A DNA stretch of 64,000 bases, taken from positions 62,001 through 126,000 of the forward strand of contig NZ_CBCSIQ010000005.1 in the NCBI RefSeq assembly GCF_965139615.1. Reading direction: 5' to 3'. The stretch is from Kerstersia similis (lineage in GTDB: Bacteria; Pseudomonadota; Gammaproteobacteria; Burkholderiales; Burkholderiaceae_B). Of the stretch, positions 44,869 to 53,167 are shown piece by piece. Both the position numbers and the translations under genes were made by a program. Position 1 is the first letter of the stretch. Each line of letters starts with the position of its first letter. The notes beneath the pieces were generated by a model. The model worked only from the letters and a program-made list of their open reading frames with translations, was not told where the DNA came from and searched no databases.

Positions 44869-45374
44869 GTTATGAAAGCCAGAAGCAGGTCATTGTGTTC
44901 TCCAGCGCCCTGCACCGCCCAACGGCGGCAAGGTCATGGAATCAATCTGCAATGATAACGCAGCCCCTTGCGGCACCTGCTTCAAATCCATACCTGCCCG
45001 GCACATTTACGCTCTTTTACCGGATGAGGACTCCCGCCCCCGCAGCCATCGTCCGCACCACGCCCACCGGCCCCACCCATCGAAAAAATCCCGGGTAAAA
45101 GCACTGCCGCCAGCGTCCCGCGATGCAACCCGACCCGGCCGCATGCCCAGCCGGCCTAAAACCCATGCACTTCATGGGGGCTATACTCTTTTACCGAACG
45201 GACGGGAAATTCCATATGCCAGGCCTTCGGTTTGCCCTGCGGCGCACACTTTCGCCCTGTGGCAAACCCAGAAAAATACCTCGCCAGATAAAAAACACGC
45301 AGCGAGCAAACCTGCATTTGTTTACACTTTGACGTTCATTGGCACCACTACCTTACACATTCGGGAGCAGTTGC
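44869..45374. other. 506-base gap between divergent smc and lplT, no gene found
   Basis: Both flanking genes point away from this gap, so it must hold their promoters. Short open frames occur on the plus strand, but none has a Shine-Dalgarno sequence or recognisable product. TATACT-like boxes (for example near 45182) occur, but without a convincing -35 at the right distance. I see no strong hairpin or repeat. Confidence 0.5.
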
Positions 45375-46679
45375 TTGAAAAGAGGCTTTTATCTGGTCAT
45401 GGCCGCGCAGGCTTTGTCATCGCTGGCCGACAACGCGCTTTTCATTGCCGCTCTCGCTCTGATTCAGGAGCTATCTGGCCCGGACTGGATGGCGCCCATG
45501 CTGAAATGGTGGTTCGCGCTGGCCTATGTCCTGCTGGCCGCATTCGTCGGCGCCTTCGCGGACTCGGTTCCCAAGGGCAGGGTCATGCTGATGACCAATG
45601 CGCTGAAAACACTGGGCTGCGTCATCATGCTGGCCTATACCTGTTTTGGCCTCTCTTCCGTACAACAGACCTGGCTGATTTGCGGCGCTTATGCGCTGGT
45701 CGGCATCGGGGCCGCGGCCTACTCGCCCGCCAAATACGGCATCGTCACCGAAATGCTGCCGCCCTCGCTGCTGGTCAAAGGCAATAGCTGGATCGAAGGG
45801 CTGACCGTCACCTCCATCATCATCGGCACGGTATTGGGCGGCGCCCTGATTTCCCCGCATGTTTCCAATCTGCTGCTGACCAAAACGCCGCTGGGCGCCT
45901 TCCTCTCCACGCCCGCTGAAGCCGCTATTTTCTGTATCGTCTTCATTTACATCGGCGCTGCGATTTGCAATCTGCTGATCCCGCACACCGGCTATTACTA
46001 CCCCAAACAGCCGCGCCAGGTCTCAGTCCTGATGCGTACCTTCTTTGGCTATGTCGGGATTCTCTGGCGCGACAAACTGGGCCGGATTTCGCTGGCCATC
46101 ACCACGCTGTTCTGGGGCGCCGGCGCCACGCTGCAACTGATCGTGATCGAATGGGGCGCGGCCCACCTGGGCATGCGTCTGGATCAGGCATCCATTCTGA
46201 TGGGCGTTTCCGCCTTCGGCACCGTGGTCGGCGCCATTCTGGCAGGCCGCCTGTCGCTGCAGAAATCACTGGTTGTCCTGCCGCTGGGCGCCATCATGGG
46301 GCTGCTGGTACTTTGCATGCCGATGGTCAGCTCGCCCTACACGGTCTATACCCTGCTGTTCCTGATCGGCGCTGCGGCGGGCTATTTCGTCGTGCCCATG
46401 AATGCCCTGCTGCAGCATCGCGGCCACGTGCTGCTGTCGGCCGGCCACTCCATCGCCGTGCAGAACTTCAATGAACAGATCAATATCCTGTTCATGGTGG
46501 CGCTCTACACGCTGCTGCTGAAGCTCCAGCTGCATATCAATACCATCATCACCATCTTCGGCCTGGCCGTCTTCGGCCTGATGACGCTGATTATCGTGGC
46601 CTGCAGGCTGATGCTGCGCCGTGATCCGACCCTGGAATCCCAGATCGGCCAGACCGGACACGGCCAGGCGCTGAAGTAA
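45375..46679 (+). CDS. lplT: Lysophospholipid transporter LplT
   Basis: MFS carrier that moves lysophospholipids across the inner membrane for re-acylation. The 434-residue protein has twelve predicted helices and the family blocks LSSLADNALFIAALALI near the start and AAYSPAKYGIVTEMLP. TTG at 45375 is chosen because GGGAG lies 7 bases upstream; the next ATG (45399) would remove the first residues of helix 1. The Aas acyltransferase, often adjacent or fused in other bacteria, is absent here. Confidence 0.9.
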   Translation: MKRGFYLVMAAQALSSLADNALFIAALALIQELSGPDWMAPMLKWWFALAYVLLAAFVGAFADSVPKGRVMLMTNALKTLGCVIMLAYTCFGLSSVQQTWLICGAYALVGIGAAAYSPAKYGIVTEMLPPSLLVKGNSWIEGLTVTSIIIGTVLGGALISPHVSNLLLTKTPLGAFLSTPAEAAIFCIVFIYIGAAICNLLIPHTGYYYPKQPRQVSVLMRTFFGYVGILWRDKLGRISLAITTLFWGAGATLQLIVIEWGAAHLGMRLDQASILMGVSAFGTVVGAILAGRLSLQKSLVVLPLGAIMGLLVLCMPMVSSPYTVYTLLFLIGAAAGYFVVPMNALLQHRGHVLLSAGHSIAVQNFNEQINILFMVALYTLLLKLQLHINTIITIFGLAVFGLMTLIIVACRLMLRRDPTLESQIGQTGHGQALK

Positions 46680-46686
46680 GCCCAGG

Positions 46687-46707
46687 GCCGCCTGCCCGGC
46701 AGGCGGC
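46687..46707. terminator. Hairpin between convergent lplT and udg
   Basis: GCCGCCTGC and GCAGGCGGC form a perfect 9-bp stem with a CCG loop, 7 bases after the lplT stop. There is no T-run on either strand, so it may be an incomplete terminator. Confidence 0.5.
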
Positions 46708-46722
46708 CGGCCTGTGCAATGC

Positions 46723-47715
46723 TCAGGCCGGTTGCGCCTGGGCGGCAGCCAAGCGCAGATCCTGCCAGGCGGCCGCCTTGGCATGCGGGCTGCGCAACAA
46801 ATAGGCCGGGTGATAGCTGACCACCAGCGGAATCTCTCTGCCCTTGCCATCACGCCAGGTATGAACGCGACCACGCAGGTTGCCGATAGAGGCCTCGGTC
46901 TGCAACAGCGTGTGGGCGGCAAAACGGCCCAGCACCAATATTCCCTCTGGCTGAATCAGTTCGATCTGCTTCATCAGGTACGGACTGCAGGCCGCGATTT
47001 CTTCCGGCCGGGGATTACGGTTGGCCGGCGGTCGGCACTTGATCACATTGGCGATGAACACTTCACGCCCGCGCTGCAGGTTGACGGCGGCCAGCATGGC
47101 ATCCAGCAACTGTCCGGCACGCCCGACAAAAGGCGAACCCTGCCGGTCTTCCTGTTCGCTAGGCGCTTCGCCAATAACCATCCAGCGCGCGGGGAACGCG
47201 CCATCGCCAAACACGGCCTGACGGCGCGTCTGGCACAGATCACATGCCGTACAAGCCAGGACCTGTTCGCGCAGACCAGCCATATCCGGCGCCAAAGGCC
47301 CGCGTAGCACTGCCGCAGCGGGTGCGGCGGCCTCTGTCGGTGCCGACTCGCGCAACGCGGCGCCCATCGCCCGTCCCGGCGGCGCAGCGGCGGGCTTGCC
47401 TGCCGCCCCCTGCCCCGACACCTCATGCAATGGCGCTTTCGGTTGTGCCGCAGCCGGCTGTGGCCGGGCTCCGCCCGTTTGCGTGTCGCGGCCAGCCGCC
47501 AGCGCCGCCAACGCATCGCTGACCGCACCGCGCGGCGAGGCGGGATCCGCCTCGGGACGCAGCCGCCCTCCTGTCTCCGGCGCTACCGGTATGCCGGCAT
47601 TCACTGCCGGCGCCACAGGGCGCGGCGGCTCGGGCAACAGCCAGCGGCCTACGCCCATTTCCTTGAGCCAGAGCCGCTGCATGGCCGATACCGGCACTGC
47701 CTGCTCTGTCATCAC
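46723..47715 (-). CDS. Uracil-DNA glycosylase, family 4 type
   Basis: Removes uracil from DNA. Residues about 140-330 form the catalytic domain with motif A GEAPSEQEDRQGSPFVGRAG, motif B SYHPAYLLR and the four cluster cysteines (CTAC near 145-148, IKCRPP and AACSPY), so it should bind 4Fe-4S. The first ~135 residues are a low-complexity Ala/Pro/Gly-rich extension seen in betaproteobacterial members. In motif A a serine replaces the more usual glycine (GEAPG). The start overlaps the tsaB-rimI stop (ATGA). Confidence 0.9.
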   Translation of the reverse strand: MMTEQAVPVSAMQRLWLKEMGVGRWLLPEPPRPVAPAVNAGIPVAPETGGRLRPEADPASPRGAVSDALAALAAGRDTQTGGARPQPAAAQPKAPLHEVSGQGAAGKPAAAPPGRAMGAALRESAPTEAAAPAAAVLRGPLAPDMAGLREQVLACTACDLCQTRRQAVFGDGAFPARWMVIGEAPSEQEDRQGSPFVGRAGQLLDAMLAAVNLQRGREVFIANVIKCRPPANRNPRPEEIAACSPYLMKQIELIQPEGILVLGRFAAHTLLQTEASIGNLRGRVHTWRDGKGREIPLVVSYHPAYLLRSPHAKAAAWQDLRLAAAQAQPA

Positions 47716-48953
47716 GCTGCGCCCCCTGCCTGCTGCGCCGGCAACTGTTTCTGGAACACCCAGGCATCCTCGCGTCGATCACCCGCCTCGTAATAGGCCT
47801 TGCGCACGCCGATCTGCTCGAAACCAAAACGGCGGTACAAGGACAGCGCCCCCGTGTTGGAAGGCCGGACCTCCAGCAACAGGCCCTCCAGCCCGGCTTC
47901 GGCGGCGCGCTGCGCAAAATGCTCCAGCAGACGCCAGCCCCACCCCTGCCTCTGACGCTCGGGCGCGACGGCAACGGCCAGCAGATGTGACACATCCGGC
48001 GCCAGCATGGCGATATAGAACCCCACCACGGCCTCGCCTTCGCACAGCACCCAGGCGTCATAACCCGCCGCCAAAGCGTCTTCGAAATTGCGGCGCGTCC
48101 AGGGATGCTGCTGCACCTGCGCTTCCAGATCCACGACGCTATCCAGATGCGCCGCACTCATGAGCTGCACATAAATGGGCGCCGCTGCCCTGGGGTTGCC
48201 CCCATCGCCCTTGGCGCGCTCGGCGGTGGTGAACGCCACTTTATCCCGGACATACAACGGCATCGCTTCCTGTGCCGGCTGACCCTCACCTCGCAACAAG
48301 GCCTCCAGCCCCAGGCGCGCCACGACATCCGCATCCGGGCGCAGCGCCAGTTGCCCAGGTTGAAAACGCGCATCTTCCCCTGCCAGCAGCCAGCCATCGC
48401 CCGCCCACACCGGCAGGCATTCATTTGCATCTGCCGGTTGGCCCGCCAGCCAGCCGGGCAGCAGGCTTTCCACCCAAGGCAAGGCGTCCCGGCCCGCCAC
48501 CAGCTGCGGCGCCAGCAATTCCTGCCAGGCCGCGCCAGCCTGGCGCGGTGCCCGATAGACTGCCAAATAGACCTCTTCCATCCGTGCATCCAGGGCCGTC
48601 ATGACCAGCTGGCCGGGCATGGCGCCACTGGCAGCGGCCACGGCCAGATTGGACACCACCGGCAAGACCGGCACATTCAAGGTATAGGCCACCCCCTGCG
48701 CCACGCCGCAGGCCACGCGCAAACCCGTGAAGCCGCCAGGCCCCTGGCCGAATGCCACGCCATGCAGATTTGCCGCCGTCAGCCCCTCTTCGCGCAGCAG
48801 GCTGCTGGCCAGCGGCAGGATCTGCTGGCCGTGATCCTGGCCCCCATCATGGCTGCGCGTCGCTATACTACGGATAGCCCCCGCAGAAGCGCGCAGCAAT
48901 GCCACGCTGCAGCGCGGCCCGGAGGTTTCAAAACTGATCAGATTGATGTCCAT
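47712..48953 (-). CDS. TsaB-RimI fusion protein
   Basis: One reading frame encodes two proteins usually separate. Residues 1 to about 248 are TsaB, the partner of TsaD in making threonylcarbamoyl-adenosine-37 in tRNA, with FETSGPRCSVAL, FGQGPGGFTGLR and the C-terminal YVRDKVAFTTAERA. Residues about 258-413 are RimI, the N-acetyltransferase of ribosomal protein S18, with the acetyl-CoA site RQRQGWGWRLL and NTGALSLYRRFGF. The linker is about ten residues (GDGGNPRAAA). The ATG at 48953 lacks a strong Shine-Dalgarno sequence. Confidence 0.92.
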   Translation of the reverse strand: MDINLISFETSGPRCSVALLRASAGAIRSIATRSHDGGQDHGQQILPLASSLLREEGLTAANLHGVAFGQGPGGFTGLRVACGVAQGVAYTLNVPVLPVVSNLAVAAASGAMPGQLVMTALDARMEEVYLAVYRAPRQAGAAWQELLAPQLVAGRDALPWVESLLPGWLAGQPADANECLPVWAGDGWLLAGEDARFQPGQLALRPDADVVARLGLEALLRGEGQPAQEAMPLYVRDKVAFTTAERAKGDGGNPRAAAPIYVQLMSAAHLDSVVDLEAQVQQHPWTRRNFEDALAAGYDAWVLCEGEAVVGFYIAMLAPDVSHLLAVAVAPERQRQGWGWRLLEHFAQRAAEAGLEGLLLEVRPSNTGALSLYRRFGFEQIGVRKAYYEAGDRREDAWVFQKQLPAQQAGGAA

Positions 48954-49181
48954 GCCAGGATTGTAAGGAATGCAGCCCGGAAACGGGCAGATGGAATTGC
49001 CCCCGCCGGGCATGCCCACGCCCTTGATGTTCACCCGACACAAGCGCAGATATGGAACCACTGGCGCGCCAGGCGTTCTATATAGGGATATGCTCAGCAG
49101 CCATTTGTGGCGAAACTTACACTTATGTAACCTGAAGTAAGCCCCTTTGGCCCCCTATTAGCCCGCTGTTACATTTACGAC

Positions 49182-49919
49182 ATGCCTACACCACAAACGC
49201 CTCCTACTCCTCGCAAACTGCTGGTTGTCGATGATGACCCACGCCTGCGTGATCTGTTGCGCCGTTACCTTTCGGAACAAGGCTTCAATGTATTCGTGGC
49301 TGAAGATTCCAAGGAAATGGCGCGTCTGTGGCAACGCGAACACTTCGATCTGCTGGTACTCGACCTGATGTTGCCCGGCGAAGACGGCCTGTCCATCTGT
49401 CGCCGGCTGCGTGGTGCACATGACAACACGCCCATCATCATCCTGACGGCCAAGGCGGAAGAAATCGACCGTATCCTGGGCCTGGAAATGGGAGCGGATG
49501 ATTATCTGTCCAAACCTTTCAACCCGCGCGAATTGCTGGCCCGCATCAATGCGATCCTGCGCCGCCGCGGTGCGGAAGAACACCCCGGCGCTCCCAGCCA
49601 GGAGAACGAATCCGTCGCGTTCGGCCCTTACACCCTGAACCTTTCCACCCGTACCCTGATGCGCAGCGGTGAAACCGTGCCTATCACCACGGGCGAATTT
49701 TCGGTTCTGAAAGTGTTCGCGCGCCACCCGAAAGTACCGCTGTCACGCGACAAGCTGATGGAACTGGCCCGCGGCCGCGAATACGAAGCCTTCGATCGCA
49801 GCCTGGATGTGCAGATTTCACGCCTGCGCAAGCTGATCGAACCGAACCCGTCCAAACCCGTCTTCATCCAGACAGTTTGGGGCCTGGGCTACGTCTTCGT
49901 CCCCGATGGCGGCAACTGA
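49182..49919 (+). CDS. ompR: OmpR-type response regulator
   Basis: DNA-binding response regulator controlling porin and osmotic genes. The 245-residue protein has a receiver domain with the phosphorylated Asp61, the acidic DDD cluster (17-19) and Lys111 in LSKPF. A winged-helix domain (about 145-240) follows, with RKLIEPNPSKPVFIQTVWGLGY. It overlaps envZ by 14 bases. Upstream DNA (49105-49180) contains TTAC/GTAA half-sites that could be used in autoregulation. Confidence 0.93.
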   Translation: MPTPQTPPTPRKLLVVDDDPRLRDLLRRYLSEQGFNVFVAEDSKEMARLWQREHFDLLVLDLMLPGEDGLSICRRLRGAHDNTPIIILTAKAEEIDRILGLEMGADDYLSKPFNPRELLARINAILRRRGAEEHPGAPSQENESVAFGPYTLNLSTRTLMRSGETVPITTGEFSVLKVFARHPKVPLSRDKLMELARGREYEAFDRSLDVQISRLRKLIEPNPSKPVFIQTVWGLGYVFVPDGGN

Positions 49920-51306
49920 CACGCACACATCGAACCGACAACCTGCCCGCGACGCTGAACAGTCCCGCTGGACGCGACTGTTCCGGCTCGGGCTGTTCGG
50001 CCGCACGTTCCTGCTGCTCAGTACGCTGATGATCGCCAGCTTGCTGGCCTGGCTGCAAGTCTTCTTCAGCATGGAAATCGGCCCCCGCGCCTATCAAATG
50101 GCGCAGCGGGTCATGACTTCCGTCAATATCACACGCGCCGCGCTGATTTACTCCGCCCCGGATTCGCGCAGTCGCCTGTTGCTTGACCTGGCGACCAACG
50201 AAGGCCTGCAGGTCTATCCACGCACCGAGCAGGATGACATCCAGGCGTTGCCCCATGATGACTACTGGACCCGCGTCGCCACGCTGATCCGCAATCGCCA
50301 GGGCGAAGACATCCGCCTGGCCAGCTCGGTCAACAACATCCCCGGCATCTGGGTCAGTTTTCGTATCGACGGCGAGGACTACTGGCTGGTCTTCGAACGC
50401 GACCAGTTCGGCCTGACCGGCGGCATGGAATGGATAGGCTGGGGCGTTACCGCCTTGATCCTGTCACTGATTGGCGCCGCCATCAGCGTGGGCTTCGTCA
50501 ACCGGCCACTTTCCCGGCTCGCCAAGGCAGTACAGGAACTGACACGGGGCTCGACGCCCCTGCCCTTGCCGGAAGGCGGCCCGGAAGAACTGCGGCGCAT
50601 CAATGCCAGCTTCAACCGCATGGCCTACGAACTGCGCCAAAGCGAAGAAGACCGGGAATTGATGCTGGCGGGCCTGTCGCATGATCTACGCACGCCGCTG
50701 GCGCGGCTGCGGCTGGAAATAGAGATGAGCGGCGTGTCCGAGGACACACTGCAGAACATCGACCAGGATCTCGGCCAGATAGAGCGCTGCATCGGCCAGC
50801 TCATGGATTACGCCCGGCCTGCGGGCACATCCGGCCAGGAAGTCACCTCAGTCTCCGATGTCCTGCAGGAACTCTACCAGCGTGAGCGCAGCCACACCGA
50901 AGCCCTGGGCGGCACGCTGCAGGCCGACATCGCCCCAGACCTCTACGCCCGTATTTCAGACTTCGATCTCAAGCGCATCATTACCAATCTGATCGAAAAT
51001 GCCAGACGCTATGGCTTGTCCGAGGATAAGCGCGCGCATATCCATCTGTCCGCGGGCATCCATGGCAAATGGCTGCGTATCGACGTCTCCGACCACGGCC
51101 CCGGCATTCCGGTGTCGGACAGCGCCAAAATGCTGCGGCCCTTTTCCCGTGGCGAAAGCGCCCGCACCGGTGTCAGCGGCGCCGGCCTGGGTCTTTCCAT
51201 TGTCGAGCGCCTGCTGAGCCAGATCGGCGGCCGCCTGAACCTGCTGCAGAACACCCCTTCGGGCCTGCTGGTTCGTATTGAATTGCCGCGTCCCCCACAA
51301 GCCTGA
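49906..51306 (+). CDS. envZ: EnvZ-type sensor histidine kinase
   Basis: Membrane sensor that phosphorylates and dephosphorylates OmpR. The 466-residue protein has a first helix (about 33-55), a periplasmic domain (about 56-172), a second helix (175-197), HAMP (198-250), the phosphoacceptor His259 in LSHDLRTPLARL, and an ATPase domain with N-box NLIENARRYG and GAGLGLSIVERL. The start lies inside the ompR end, so the two are made together. Confidence 0.93.
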   Translation: MAATDTHTSNRQPARDAEQSRWTRLFRLGLFGRTFLLLSTLMIASLLAWLQVFFSMEIGPRAYQMAQRVMTSVNITRAALIYSAPDSRSRLLLDLATNEGLQVYPRTEQDDIQALPHDDYWTRVATLIRNRQGEDIRLASSVNNIPGIWVSFRIDGEDYWLVFERDQFGLTGGMEWIGWGVTALILSLIGAAISVGFVNRPLSRLAKAVQELTRGSTPLPLPEGGPEELRRINASFNRMAYELRQSEEDRELMLAGLSHDLRTPLARLRLEIEMSGVSEDTLQNIDQDLGQIERCIGQLMDYARPAGTSGQEVTSVSDVLQELYQRERSHTEALGGTLQADIAPDLYARISDFDLKRIITNLIENARRYGLSEDKRAHIHLSAGIHGKWLRIDVSDHGPGIPVSDSAKMLRPFSRGESARTGVSGAGLGLSIVERLLSQIGGRLNLLQNTPSGLLVRIELPRPPQA

Positions 51307-51339
51307 GACCTGCCCGGCTTCGCGTAGAATGCTTCCAGA

Positions 51340-51358
51340 GAGCGCCATTCTGGCGCTC
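51340..51358 (+). other. Small hairpin ahead of the peroxiredoxin gene
   Basis: GAGCGCCA and TGGCGCTC form a perfect 8-bp stem with a TTC loop, 21 bases before the peroxiredoxin ATG. There is no T-run. TAGAAT at 51325-51330 could be a -10 box, which would place this hairpin at the very 5' end of the mRNA. It could equally be the weak end of ompR-envZ. Confidence 0.35.
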
Positions 51359-51379
51359 AGGGACTCCTGGGAGATTTTG

Positions 51380-51919
51380 ATGAAAACCATCGGCGACAAA
51401 CTCGACTCGTTCCGCATTACCGGCGTCAAGCCTGGCTTTACCCTGGCAGAAGAAAACGGCGTCTCCGCCTTCGAAGACATCACCGAAAGCACTTTCCCTG
51501 GCAAGTGGAAAGTCATCTACTTCTACCCGAAAGATTTCTCCTCGGTCTGCCCCACGGAAATCATCGGCTTCGACGCCCTGACGGATGCCTTTGAAGAACG
51601 CGATGCCATCCTGCTCGGGGGCTCCAGCGACAACGAACATGTCAAACTGGCCTGGCGCCGCGAACAGAACGAACTGGCACGGATTCAGCACCACCAGTTC
51701 GCAGACACCTCCGGCTCCCTGATCGACCAGCTCGGCATACGCGAACGCAGCCAGGGCGTGGCGCTGCGCGCCACCCTGATCGTCGATCCGGACAACATCA
51801 TCCAGCACATTTCGGTCAACAGCCTGAAGGTGGGCCGCAACCCCGAGGAAGTGCTGCGTGTCCTGGACGCACTGCTGACCGACGAACCCAGCGTGTGCAA
51901 CCGCCCCATCGGCGGCTGA
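51380..51919 (+). CDS. AhpC-type 2-Cys peroxiredoxin
   Basis: Reduces hydrogen peroxide and organic peroxides. The 179-residue protein has the peroxidatic Cys57 in DFSSVCPTEI and a resolving Cys173 in EPSVCNRPIGG close to the C-terminus, the typical 2-Cys arrangement. Length is close to AhpC of actinobacteria and some Betaproteobacteria rather than the E. coli type. GGGAG precedes the ATG at 51380. The reductant (AhpD, AhpF or thioredoxin) is not encoded nearby. Confidence 0.9.
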   Translation: MKTIGDKLDSFRITGVKPGFTLAEENGVSAFEDITESTFPGKWKVIYFYPKDFSSVCPTEIIGFDALTDAFEERDAILLGGSSDNEHVKLAWRREQNELARIQHHQFADTSGSLIDQLGIRERSQGVALRATLIVDPDNIIQHISVNSLKVGRNPEEVLRVLDALLTDEPSVCNRPIGG

Positions 51920-51959
51920 CCCCAGCAAAGGCGTGGCAAGGGCCAGCCCGTGCGAGCGC

Positions 51960-52451
51960 TCAGGCCGGCCGGCGCGCCAGCAAGGCTACCGTCGTGGCCG
52001 CAATGCCTTCCTTGCGGCCCAGATAGCCCAGATGCTCGTTGGTCTTGGCTTTCACATTGACCTCACTGGGCGCCAGCCCCAAATCCGCCGCAATGTTCTC
52101 GACCATTGCGGCTGCATGTGGCCCGATTTTCGGCGCCTGCGCATGTACCGTCGCATCCACGTTGACCACTTCCCAACCGGCTGCCCGCACACGCGCATAG
52201 GCTTCGCGCAACAGAACGCGGCTATCGGCGCCCTTGAAGGCCGGATCGGTATCCGGGAAATGCCGGCCGATATCCCCCAGCCCGGCACCGCCCAGTACGG
52301 CATCGGTAATGGCATGCAGCAGCACATCTGCGTCAGAGTGCCCGGCCAGCCCATGGGCATGCGGAATCGTTACGCCACCGATGATCAACGGGCGCCCTTC
52401 TACCAGTGCGTGAACGTCAAAGCCCTGCCCGACGCGAAACGGAATACTCAT
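51960..52451 (-). CDS. ispF: 2-C-methyl-D-erythritol 2,4-cyclodiphosphate synthase
   Basis: Fifth step of the MEP isoprenoid pathway. The 163-residue protein has the zinc-binding Asp and His in GFDVHAL, the GHSDADVLLHA block, and KAKTNEHLGYLGRKEGI near the C-terminus. The ATG at 52451 overlaps the ispD stop (ATGA). It converges with the peroxiredoxin gene. Confidence 0.96.
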   Translation of the reverse strand: MSIPFRVGQGFDVHALVEGRPLIIGGVTIPHAHGLAGHSDADVLLHAITDAVLGGAGLGDIGRHFPDTDPAFKGADSRVLLREAYARVRAAGWEVVNVDATVHAQAPKIGPHAAAMVENIAADLGLAPSEVNVKAKTNEHLGYLGRKEGIAATTVALLARRPA

Positions 52452-53140
52452 CCCCAATTCTCCATCCAATCAAAATCTTCGCTCCAGGTCAGCTTGGCAT
52501 TGCGCGGCGACCCACGAACCAGCATAGGCGCATGGCCCATCATTTCCATGGCGCTGGCCTCATCCGTCACGACCCGCCCCTGTGCCCGCGCCTGCGCCAG
52601 CGCTGCGCGCAATAGCCCGGCACGGAACATCTGTGGTGTCTGCGCCAACCAGATTTCCTCACGCGGCAGCGTACACGCTACCCGGTCGCGGCCCTGCTTG
52701 ACCGTATCGGCCGCTGGCAAGGCCAGCAAACCACCGACCGCATCGGTCAGGCAAGCGTCTATCAGGCGGCTCAACGCCAAAGCGGGCAGGCCCGGCCTGG
52801 CGGCATCATGCACCAGCACCCAATCGCGTTCCGCCAGCCCGGCCTGCTCACAGGCGTCGTCCAAGGCATTGGCAACGGTATCCGCTCGTTCCGCGCCCCC
52901 GCACGGGCGGCACACCACACGTGGCAGCCCGGCCAAGGCATCCGCCGCCCAGCAGTCCGCCGGCGCTACCGCGACACGCACCTCGGCCACCCGGGGGTCG
53001 GCCAGCAGGGCCTGCACCGCCAAACGCAACACCGGTTCGCCACGCAGTGGGCGATACTGTTTGGGCACATCGCCGTCATGCCGGCTGGCACGTTTTCCTA
53101 TCCCGGCAGCGGGCACAATCGCAATCAGTTTCTCTGTCAT
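52448..53140 (-). CDS. ispD: 2-C-methyl-D-erythritol 4-phosphate cytidylyltransferase
   Basis: Third step of the MEP pathway; it activates MEP with CTP. The 230-residue protein has the nucleotide-binding start AIVPAAGIGKRASRHDGDVPKQY and the conserved VLVHDAARP; KLTWSEDFDW lies close to the C-terminus. It is divergent from mfd, with the two starts 27 bases apart, and overlaps ispF. Confidence 0.95.
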   Translation of the reverse strand: MTEKLIAIVPAAGIGKRASRHDGDVPKQYRPLRGEPVLRLAVQALLADPRVAEVRVAVAPADCWAADALAGLPRVVCRPCGGAERADTVANALDDACEQAGLAERDWVLVHDAARPGLPALALSRLIDACLTDAVGGLLALPAADTVKQGRDRVACTLPREEIWLAQTPQMFRAGLLRAALAQARAQGRVVTDEASAMEMMGHAPMLVRGSPRNAKLTWSEDFDWMENWG

Positions 53141-53167
53141 GGCAGGGATTTTATAATCAGAGTCCTC

